Below are positions 57,612-64,000 of a stretch of DNA of 64,000 nucleotides, one piece after another. Where the stretch lies: assembly GCA_018828125.1 (NCBI GenBank), contig JAHJWB010000013.1, positions 62,001 through 126,000 of the forward strand. Reading direction: 5' to 3'. The notes under the pieces are model-generated. The model searched no databases. It worked only from the letters and a program-made list of their open reading frames with translations, and was not told the origin of the DNA. Made by a program: the position numbers and the translations under genes. Source of the DNA: Gammaproteobacteria bacterium (GTDB taxonomy: Bacteria > Pseudomonadota > Gammaproteobacteria > Burkholderiales > Burkholderiaceae_C). Numbering within the stretch: position 1 is the stretch's first letter; every line of letters starts with the position of its first letter.

Positions 57612-58040
57612 ATGAACACACGTTTACTGGTGTGCTGCGCAAGCATTGCGCTGCTCTTTGGGCCCGCTGCCGGGCCCGCCTGGTCCCAGGCCCCCGGCGA
57701 GGACCCGGTCATCCTCACCAAGAAACCCACGCTTCAGATGCAGCCCACTGCCCCCGCCGCTGCATCGACCGGGCTGGACAACGGCAATGTGATGCCGTCC
57801 TGGCTGCGCGCACGCATTGCGCGCTACGAGGCCAAGGCCTTCTCCGATGACACCTCGGGCGTGCTGACCAACAACGATGTGGTCACGACCGCCAACGCGC
57901 AAGGCATGCAAAAGACCTGCGTCCAGGAGGTGGGCAGCACCACGGTGTCGAGCAACACGACCGGGTCGGGCAAATACGGCCCGAACCAGGCGCCGCAGGT
58001 GGTCGTATTGCGTGGCGACCTCGTCAACATCTGCAAATAG
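57612..58040 (+). CDS. Small exported protein of the curlin-like cluster
   Basis: The 142-residue protein has a signal peptide (residues 1-26, ending AWSQ) and no recognised domain. It has a Pro/Ala/Thr-rich stretch, then SGVLTNNDVVTTANAQ and a C-terminal part with two cysteines (KTCVQEVG and VNICK) that could form a disulphide. AGGAGGTG precedes the ATG. It lies between the repeat protein and the CsgG-like gene; by size and place it could be a chaperone, minor subunit or HfaA-like adhesin, but no similarity was confirmed. Confidence 0.7.
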   Translation: MNTRLLVCCASIALLFGPAAGPAWSQAPGEDPVILTKKPTLQMQPTAPAAASTGLDNGNVMPSWLRARIARYEAKAFSDDTSGVLTNNDVVTTANAQGMQKTCVQEVGSTTVSSNTTGSGKYGPNQAPQVVVLRGDLVNICK

Positions 58041-58075
58041 TCCCCCGCCCCGTTGCCTTGCCGCCAGGAGAAAAC

Positions 58076-59866
58076 ATGTTCCCCACCGCTCCTCGCTTGG
58101 CGCCACGGCCCCAACCCCATCCAGGCGCACGCAGAGCCCCGTGGCATGCAGCGCCATGCATGCTGTTGCTGGCCATGGTGTTGGCGCTGGCCGGTTGCGC
58201 CACTCCCATGGACCCCCGCAAGGACCGCGAGTTTCAAAGCCGCGCGTCCATCACGGACCGCCCTGCGGTGCGCCCCACCCGCTCGATCTCCAGCTTCTCG
58301 GACTCGCTGATGTGCATGGACCACATGCTGCGCGACGCACAGCTGCCCACCACCCTCATCACCAGCAAGCAGATACCGGACTACTCCAGCCGCGTGGCGG
58401 TGGCCGCCAAGGACATGGTGATCACGGCGCTGTCGCAGATGTCACGCCTGAGCAACGCGTTTAGGTACGTGGACTACGAGGTGGACATTGCACGACAGGA
58501 CACGGTGCAAAACATGACCACCATCCTGCTCAACAACAACCAGATGCAGCTGCAGCGGCCTGCGCTGTACCTGTCGGGCTCGATCTCGTTTGTGGACCAG
58601 AACGTGATCAGCAACCGGTTCGATACCGGCCTCTCGGGCCCGCGTGTGGACCTGGGCTTCAGCCAGAGCCGCAACGCCACCATCATTGGTTTGGAGATGC
58701 ACCTGGGCGACTTTCGCACCCGCACGCTAATCCCGGGGCTCGACTCTGCCAACGAAGTCATAGTGGGCGGCGGCGGGCAAGGCCTGGACCTTGCCGGGCG
58801 GATCGGAACCTACGGCGTGCAGTTCAACATTGGCCGCGACTACACGCAGGGCTCGGGCGGCGCGGTGCGCACCCTGGTGGACCTGGCCACCATCGAGCTG
58901 GTCGGCAAATGGGCCCGCGTGCCGTACTGGCAATGCCTGACGCTGGAGCAGAACCACCCGGATTTCCAGCGGCAACTGCGCGACTGGTTTGACGAAGGCT
59001 CGCCAGCCGTGCGCACGCAACTGGTCGCGCGCTCACTCACCAGCCAGGGCTATCTGGCACCCGGCCCCACACCCGTGCCCGACGACAGTGTTCCTTTGCG
59101 TCAGGCGCTGGCCCGCTTTCAGGCTGACAAAGGCATGGTCGTGACGGGGGTGGTGGACTTTCCCACCTACGAACGGGCGCTGCGCAATTTTGTCAGCCTG
59201 TCTGCCGATGGCACGCTGGCCCGGATTGGCTGGGAAAGCACCCACGCCGAACCGGTCGCGACGGCACCCGAGCCGCCTGCCACCGCCGCGGCATCGGAAA
59301 CCTCGGGTGGCGCTTCAACGGTGGCGGCGGCCGGCATGACCCAAGCATTGCAGTACGGGGCGGCGCCCATCGAACGCACCATCAGCTTGCAGATCGAAAA
59401 CGTGCTGCTGGATCGCACAGCGTTCGACGTGGGCGAGCAGATCTTTCTGTCCGCAACGGTATCGCGGGCGTCGTACCTGCAGTGTTACCTAGCGGACGCC
59501 ACGGGCACGGTCATACGCCTGCTTCCCAACAAGGCCAATCCCACCGGCTGGGTCTCCGCCAATCAGGCCGTTCGCATCCCGGACTGGATGAGCCCGAACC
59601 CGGGCTTCATCATGGACGCAGCCAGCCCCGGAACCGAAGGTGTTGCCTGCTTTGCCAGCGACGAAGACAGCATGCCCAAACTGCCGCAAGAGCTGCGCGG
59701 CCCGCCGCTCAAGCCGCTGAAGAACTTTCACGCCCTGGAGCGGGTGAACGAAGTGTTTGCAGCCGCCTTGGGCACCCAGGGCTACACAGGCAACGCCGTG
59801 TACTGGAACGTGGTGCCTCGCCGTGCGGTGCCGCCCAGCCCGGCACAACCGCCCGTTCGCAAGTAG
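58076..59866 (+). CDS. CsgG/HfaB-like lipoprotein with PG-binding-like and DUF4384-like regions
   Basis: The 596-residue protein has a long signal peptide with lipobox ALAGC (Cys41). Residues about 75-295 resemble CsgG/HfaB secretion-channel lipoproteins (VAAKDMVITALSQ, YLSGSISFVDQNV, GLEMHLGDFRTRTLI, VQFNIGRDYTQGSGG, LVDLATIELVGKW). A region like a peptidoglycan-binding type 1 domain follows (about 308-371, LRQALARFQADKGMVVTGVVD), then a low-complexity Ala/Thr linker and a DUF4384-like domain (about 435-525, FDVGEQIFLSATVSRASYLQ). CsgG forms an outer-membrane pore for amyloid export. The extra domains make it about twice the usual CsgG length. CAGGAG precedes the ATG. Confidence 0.72.
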   Translation: MFPTAPRLAPRPQPHPGARRAPWHAAPCMLLLAMVLALAGCATPMDPRKDREFQSRASITDRPAVRPTRSISSFSDSLMCMDHMLRDAQLPTTLITSKQIPDYSSRVAVAAKDMVITALSQMSRLSNAFRYVDYEVDIARQDTVQNMTTILLNNNQMQLQRPALYLSGSISFVDQNVISNRFDTGLSGPRVDLGFSQSRNATIIGLEMHLGDFRTRTLIPGLDSANEVIVGGGGQGLDLAGRIGTYGVQFNIGRDYTQGSGGAVRTLVDLATIELVGKWARVPYWQCLTLEQNHPDFQRQLRDWFDEGSPAVRTQLVARSLTSQGYLAPGPTPVPDDSVPLRQALARFQADKGMVVTGVVDFPTYERALRNFVSLSADGTLARIGWESTHAEPVATAPEPPATAAASETSGGASTVAAAGMTQALQYGAAPIERTISLQIENVLLDRTAFDVGEQIFLSATVSRASYLQCYLADATGTVIRLLPNKANPTGWVSANQAVRIPDWMSPNPGFIMDAASPGTEGVACFASDEDSMPKLPQELRGPPLKPLKNFHALERVNEVFAAALGTQGYTGNAVYWNVVPRRAVPPSPAQPPVRK

Positions 59867-59922
59867 TGGGTCACAAATGTTGCACCGTGGGCAGCAGAAC
59901 ACCCGAACACCTACAGACTGCC

Positions 59923-61149
59923 ATGACTTTCAACGTTGCATCGCTCATCCCGGCCAGACGGCCGACGGCAAGGCAATCGGCACAGCAATGGACACGGCAA
60001 TGGGCGGGTGCTGCTGCGCTGGCATTCAGCGCCATCCACGGTGGGACCGGCTCAGCGCTGGCCTCCGTGAATGCGGTGCAACCGCCCTCCGAAAACCCCA
60101 TCGAACGCTCGTCCCTGGCTGGTGCCACACCGCGCGTCTCAGGGCCCGATGACCCCGCCCGGGAGAAGATCTTGCAAACACTACGCAGAGCAGCGCAAAG
60201 CGGTGACGGTCCATCACGCAAACCCCGGCCCTCCGCGGGCCGCGCAACAGCAGACATGCCCCCTGCCGATGCGGCATGGTTGCTGGGTCTGCTGGCGCTG
60301 CATGGCCTGGCCATGCCCACAGACCTGCCCCAAGCCCAGCATTGGTTTGAGATTGCGCAGATGCTGGGGCACCCCCTGGCGCCCGCTGGCCTGGCGTGGT
60401 GCCAGCTCAGTGGATGCGTCGGTTCGCCCAATCCCACGGCGGCACTGCACTGGATTGCCCTGGTGCGCCGCGCAGACTACGGGCTTGCCAAGTACCTGGA
60501 ATGGCATGCCTCCAAGGCATTGGCGCCGTTGATAGACCCTAAAACAGAGCCACCAAGCCGCGATGCTGGCGCGCTGGCGCCCCCTTCCAGCCCGGCTCTG
60601 CAAAAAATGCTGCTGGAAGCCAGCCGTTCAGGCAATGCGCAGGCCAGCAATGAACTGGGGCTGGAGTACCTGGCTGCAGGCAACCTGGAACAGGCGCTTG
60701 CCGAGTTCAATGCCGCGTCTTCACGGTCCGAGGCCGCGGCTGCCAACGCCAAGCTCTTGATCAGCCGCATCAAAAGCGGCCCCACCACCCGCGACCGGTT
60801 TGCGCGCTACAGCCCCGCAGACTGGTACGCACAAGCACGGCGTTATCACCGTGGCGACGGCGTGCCCGCCAACTACACCGAGGCTGTCCGCCTGTACCAG
60901 ATCGCGGCGGCTGGCGGCGACCCCCAGGCCCGCCGGATGCTGGCGATGATCTTCTCGCGCCCCTCGCCGGACGGCACCCTTGATGTCACCTGGATGCAGC
61001 AACTGGCAGCCATTGAGCTCAGCCCCAGCGGCTTGCCTCAGAGTGCCGCGGTGTCCACGTTGCCACAGAGCTGGCATCGCGACCCAAGCCCCCTGTATGG
61101 CGCAGTGCCTGAGGAATGGCGATCCACCGGTGCCACGCCAAAGCACTGA
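59923..61149 (+). CDS. Sel1-like repeat protein of the curlin-like cluster
   Basis: The 408-residue protein has an N-terminal signal-like segment (about residues 24-46) and Sel1/TPR-type helical repeats: DAAWLLGLLALHGLAMPTDL, AQHWFEIAQMLGHPLAPAGL, GNAQASNELGLEYLAAGNLE and WYAQARRYHRGDGVPANYTE with EAVRLYQIAAAGGDPQARRMLA. Sel1 repeats scaffold protein complexes; this one likely sits in the periplasm with the CsgG-like lipoprotein encoded 56 bases upstream. MTFNVAS at 59923 is chosen; the upstream open frame antisense to nothing is not conserved. Confidence 0.75.
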   Translation: MTFNVASLIPARRPTARQSAQQWTRQWAGAAALAFSAIHGGTGSALASVNAVQPPSENPIERSSLAGATPRVSGPDDPAREKILQTLRRAAQSGDGPSRKPRPSAGRATADMPPADAAWLLGLLALHGLAMPTDLPQAQHWFEIAQMLGHPLAPAGLAWCQLSGCVGSPNPTAALHWIALVRRADYGLAKYLEWHASKALAPLIDPKTEPPSRDAGALAPPSSPALQKMLLEASRSGNAQASNELGLEYLAAGNLEQALAEFNAASSRSEAAAANAKLLISRIKSGPTTRDRFARYSPADWYAQARRYHRGDGVPANYTEAVRLYQIAAAGGDPQARRMLAMIFSRPSPDGTLDVTWMQQLAAIELSPSGLPQSAAVSTLPQSWHRDPSPLYGAVPEEWRSTGATPKH

Positions 61150-61212
61150 CCGGGCTGCTCCTGTCTGATCCCGCCCAATTCGTTCTATCGCCTGAGTCAA
61201 GGAATGCACATA

Positions 61213-61266
61213 AAAATGCCCTCCAGCGCTTTCTGGATAACACTTTATTGCTATAAAAAATACAGC
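61213..61266 (+). repeat. Palindromic repeat, copy 12 (degenerate)
   Basis: AAATGCCCTCCAGCGCTTT, CTGGATAACACTTTATTGCT and ATAAAAAATACAGC keep the consensus order, but the right arm is changed. It separates the Sel1 gene from the converging LysR gene. Confidence 0.65.
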
Positions 61267-61273
61267 ATCAAAT

Positions 61274-62179
61274 TCAGATTCCGTCAGGCCGCGGGGGCAA
61301 CAACAACGCCTGCTGCGCCGCCACCGCCTCGCGCAGAAACGTCCAGGTGGCCTGCATGCGCGCCACGTGCTTGTTGTCGGGCGGCATCGACATCCAGAAC
61401 GTGCGCTGAAACCGCGCCACGCCCGGCAGCACCGGTATCAGCGTTGGGTCTTGCGCTGCCACAAACGCGGGCAGCACCGCCAAGCCTGCTCCTGCGCGCG
61501 CCGCCTCGTACTGCGCCAGGATGCTGGTGCTGCGCAGCGCAAAGTGCGCGGGGCGGTGCAGCTCGTCGAGGATTTGCAGCTCTTTGCTGAACAACAGGTC
61601 GTCCACATAGCTGATGAAGGTGTGGCCCCGCAGATCGTCTGCGGCGTGTATGGGCGCGTGGCGCTGCAGGTAGCTGCGCGCGCCATATAGCTGCAGCACA
61701 TAGTCGGTGAGCTTGACCACCAGCACCGCGCCGCGCGCAGGGCGCTCCAGCGAAATCACGATGTCCGCCTCGCGCCGCGAAAGGTGCACCAGGCGCGGCA
61801 GGGCCAGCAGGTCGACCACCAGGCCGGGGTGGTCCAGCGCAAACCGGGCCAGCTGCGGCGCGAGGATCAGGTTGCCAAAACCTTCGGTGGTGCCAATGCG
61901 CACCAGGCCGTGCAAGCCCTGGCGCACGCCGGGCGCTGCGCTTTCGACCGCGAGAAACGCGGCCTCCATCGCCTCGACCTGGGGCAGCAGCGCGCGCCCG
62001 GCTTCGGTCAGTCGATGGCCGCCCGCCTCGCGCGCAAACAGGGCGGAGCCGACCTGCTTTTCCAGCGCCTGCAGGCGGCGTGCGACGGTGGTGTGGTCTA
62101 CGGCCAGACGGCGCGCGGCGCCGACCAGCGTGCCAGCGCGGGCCAGTTCCAGAAAGTAGCGCAGGTTGTCCCAGTCCAT
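61274..62179 (-). CDS. LysR family transcriptional regulator near mmsA
   Basis: The 301-residue protein has the LysR helix-turn-helix (residues 4-62: LRYFLELARAGTLVGAARRLAVDHTTVARRLQALE) and an effector domain with GLVRIGTTEGFGNLILAPQ, ADIVISLERP and LYGARSYLQRHAP. Its close neighbour on the same strand is the exported protein at 62200-62994, with mmsA divergent beyond that. LysR genes in this position commonly control the mmsA/valine degradation genes, so regulation of mmsA is a reasonable inference. Confidence 0.9.
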   Translation of the reverse strand: MDWDNLRYFLELARAGTLVGAARRLAVDHTTVARRLQALEKQVGSALFAREAGGHRLTEAGRALLPQVEAMEAAFLAVESAAPGVRQGLHGLVRIGTTEGFGNLILAPQLARFALDHPGLVVDLLALPRLVHLSRREADIVISLERPARGAVLVVKLTDYVLQLYGARSYLQRHAPIHAADDLRGHTFISYVDDLLFSKELQILDELHRPAHFALRSTSILAQYEAARAGAGLAVLPAFVAAQDPTLIPVLPGVARFQRTFWMSMPPDNKHVARMQATWTFLREAVAAQQALLLPPRPDGI

Positions 62180-62199
62180 GGTGTTTGGCGGACGGGGTA

Positions 62200-62994
62200 T
62201 CAGCGCGAAGCCTTGGGTGACGCGTCGCCTGCTGCAGGCTCGCCAGCGTCATAGACCAGGACCATGGCCACTAGGACTTCGCCACTGCGGCCGGGACTGA
62301 CGAACAGGTAGGCGGGTTTGCCATTGATCGTGCCCGTATAGCTGGGCGCCGCTCTGTGTGCCGTCCGTACAAAGTCACGTGGCGTGGGCACGGATTTCCA
62401 TAGCCCGGTTTGGAAAGACTTTTTCCATTCGGCCGCGTCGACCTGGGAGCTGACGAAAAGGCGTGACAGCGCACCCTCTGGCGTCATCCAGACGCCCACA
62501 TCGTCGTTGAGCCGTGCGGATGCAGGCCTTTTTGAGGCGTAGAACGCGTTCAGCGCAGCCTCAGCCTCGGCCGCCACCAACGCCTCTTGCTGGGGCGTGG
62601 GCTGGTGGTTGGGCTCCGCGTCCCAGGGGTACAGGGGATACAGGCCATGACGGCGCACGTGCGCCAGCATGGCGGCGTTGTACTCCTTGGCAAATTGCTG
62701 GAGCTTGCCCATGCGCTCCACCGCCACACTGCCTACGACGGTGGTGCATTCCAGCGGCTCGACGCGATCCCGCCCCTTCCACCAGGCGGAAGGCTCAAAG
62801 GGCATGCCCGGCATCTGGTTGGCCACGCAGGCCGGAACACCCATGAACCGGGTGTCGCCCTTTTCGGCTGCAGCTTTCGCCGCTGCAGCGGGAGAGCCTG
62901 CCAGCAACTCCTCTAGAGTCTGTGCGGCAGCCGCTGCGGGGGATGTCCACGCCAGGCAGACCGTGGACAGCAACGTGATCAACCATGTTTTCAT
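62200..62994 (-). CDS. Exported protein of unknown function
   Basis: The 264-residue protein has a signal peptide (residues 1-24, TWLITLLSTVCLAWTSPAAA). The mature part includes FMGVPACVANQMPGMPFEPS, LECTTVVGSVAVERMGKLQQ and a C-terminal GTINGKPAYLFVSPGRSGEVLVAMVLVYD. I do not recognise a domain. It contains two or three cysteines, so a disulphide is possible. The ATG at 62994 is chosen because the signal peptide starts there; an upstream extension is unlikely. It is divergent from mmsA, sharing a 194-base spacer. Confidence 0.75.
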   Translation of the reverse strand: MKTWLITLLSTVCLAWTSPAAAAAQTLEELLAGSPAAAAKAAAEKGDTRFMGVPACVANQMPGMPFEPSAWWKGRDRVEPLECTTVVGSVAVERMGKLQQFAKEYNAAMLAHVRRHGLYPLYPWDAEPNHQPTPQQEALVAAEAEAALNAFYASKRPASARLNDDVGVWMTPEGALSRLFVSSQVDAAEWKKSFQTGLWKSVPTPRDFVRTAHRAAPSYTGTINGKPAYLFVSPGRSGEVLVAMVLVYDAGEPAAGDASPKASR

Positions 62995-63089
62995 CGCCAA
63001 CTTTCTGGGTGGTGGAACGGCATGCTGCAGACACCGCGCGGCTTGTGCGTCGATCTGCATTTTTGCAAACCCTGTGCGCAGTATTGTCT

Positions 63090-63103
63090 ATTGTCTTCAC
63101 AAT
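63090..63103. promoter_or_regulatory. Small dyad in the mmsA divergent spacer
   Basis: ATTGT (63090-63094), CTTC, ACAAT (63099-63103) form a short perfect dyad between the exported-protein and mmsA starts. It may be part of a LysR-type site. The spacer also holds CTTCTAGCGC ... CTTATCAGGAG (63155-63177), a possible repeat remnant that includes the mmsA ribosome site. Confidence 0.35.
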
Positions 63104-63188
63104 TTTGCACAGCTACCATGCACGGGTTACCCGCTTCTTGCCCTTTTCACTGGCTTCTAGCGCCCTCACTTATCAGGAGACAAAACCC

Positions 63189-64000
63189 ATGAACGCACCC
63201 ACCTCTTCGGCCGTACTGGCCCCCACCGTCAAGCTGCTGATCGGCGGCCAGTTCGTCGAGTCCAAGACCACCGAGTGGCGCGACGTGGTGAATCCTGCCA
63301 CGCAAGAGGTGCTGGCCCGCGTGCCGTTTGCCACTGCAGATGAAATCAACGCCGCCGTGGCCTCGGCCAAGGAAGCCTTCAAGACCTGGAAGAAGACCCC
63401 GATCGGCGCACGCGCGCGCATCTTCCTCAAGTACCAGCAGCTCATCCGCGAAAACATGGCCGAGCTGGCCGCGATCCTGACGGCCGAACAGGGCAAGACC
63501 TTGCCCGATGCTGAAGGCGATGTGTTCCGTGGCCTGGAAGTGGTCGAACACGCTGCCAGCATTGGCAACCTGCAGTTGGGCGAGCTGGCCAACAACGTGG
63601 CCGGTGGTGTGGACACCTACACCCTGATGCAACCCCTGGGTGTGTGCGCAGGCATCACGCCGTTCAACTTCCCCGCCATGATCCCGCTCTGGATGTTCCC
63701 CATGGCCATCGCCACGGGCAACACCTTCGTGCTCAAGCCGTCGGAGCAAGACCCCATGGTGACCATGCGCCTGGTGGAGCTGGCGCTGGAAGCGGGCGTA
63801 CCCACCGGCGTGCTCAACGTGATCCACGGCGGCGAGATGGCCGTGAACGCCATCTGCGACCACCAGGACATCAAGGCGATCAGCTTTGTGGGCTCTACCA
63901 AGGTCGGCACGCACGTGTACAACCGCGCCAGCCTGAACGGCAAGCGCGTGCAGTGCATGATGGGCGCCAAGAACCACGCCATCGTCATGCCCGACGCCAA
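63189..64000 (+). CDS. mmsA: CoA-acylating methylmalonate-semialdehyde dehydrogenase, partial
   Basis: The gene begins at ATG 63189 (TCAGGAGA upstream) and is cut by the window end after about 270 codons. The translation starts [17 protein letters not shown], then [59 protein letters not shown] and [21 protein letters not shown] with [10 protein letters not shown]-like binding motifs. These match MmsA, which converts methylmalonate semialdehyde to propionyl-CoA (valine and inositol routes). Its product feeds the methylcitrate cycle encoded at 19-25 kb. The catalytic Cys lies beyond the window. Confidence 0.94.
   Translation, partial: [270 protein letters not shown]

Noticed and set aside
63605-64000. 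Minus-strand frames at the window end
   Set aside because: They are antisense to mmsA, whose plus-strand frame is clear but runs off the window without a stop.

Overview
The window is high-GC betaproteobacterial chromosome and looks like Comamonadaceae, most plausibly Acidovorax or a close relative. The gene content points there: several Bug-type solute-binding proteins, an ScfR-prpC-acnD-prpF methylcitrate locus and many LysR regulators. About a dozen copies of a small palindromic repeat (core TAGCGCTT-N7-AAGCGCTA followed by AGCTAT) lie mostly between genes. No tRNA, rRNA, CRISPR array, insertion sequence or prophage was recognised. Genus assignment is inference from memory of such genomes, not a search.

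Layout. 1-3047: end of a laccase-domain gene, a zeta-class GST isomerase, a MarR regulator, a FAH-family hydrolase (ring-cleavage degradation) and a zinc-ribbon NUDIX hydrolase. 3140-12428: minus-strand housekeeping run smc, zipA, ligA and a class A penicillin-binding protein. 12691-17138: two c-di-GMP genes (GAF-GGDEF; CHASE-PAS-PAS-GGDEF-EAL). 17230-25345: propionate/2-methylcitrate locus with divergent scfR, a thioesterase, prpC, acnD, prpF and an isocitrate-lyase/PEP-mutase family enzyme. 25512-33234: a third diguanylate cyclase, a small membrane protein, an oxidoreductase/LysR pair, an ABC exporter, an EthD-like protein, a stand-alone MreB-like fragment and a small XRE-type protein. 33318-39474: aldarate-type sugar-acid genes (two Bug binding proteins, an exported beta-propeller lactonase, a kdgD-like dehydratase), a lipoprotein and a 2-hydroxyacid dehydrogenase. 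39654-46521: LysR, NTF2-like protein, metR/metE, a ParD-like/zeta toxin-antitoxin pair and panE. 46771-51953: a marR-controlled tripartite efflux operon (outer-membrane lipoprotein, EmrA, EmrB). 52193-54663: small genes including a DUF3309 protein, an EF-hand protein, a frameshifted PH-domain gene, a thioesterase and a NUDIX hydrolase.

54792-61149 is the most interesting region. A LuxR-type response regulator and histidine kinase are transcribed away from four secreted proteins: one with three 39-residue Ser/Gly/Asn/Gln repeats resembling curli-type amyloid subunits, a small exported protein, a CsgG/HfaB-like lipoprotein extended by peptidoglycan-binding-like and DUF4384-like regions, and a Sel1-repeat protein. 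This looks like a nucleation-precipitation-type (curli/holdfast-like) fibre export system under its own two-component control. The assignment rests on sequence pattern and gene order only.

61274-64000: a LysR regulator, an exported protein of unknown function and the 5' part of mmsA (methylmalonate-semialdehyde dehydrogenase), cut by the window end.
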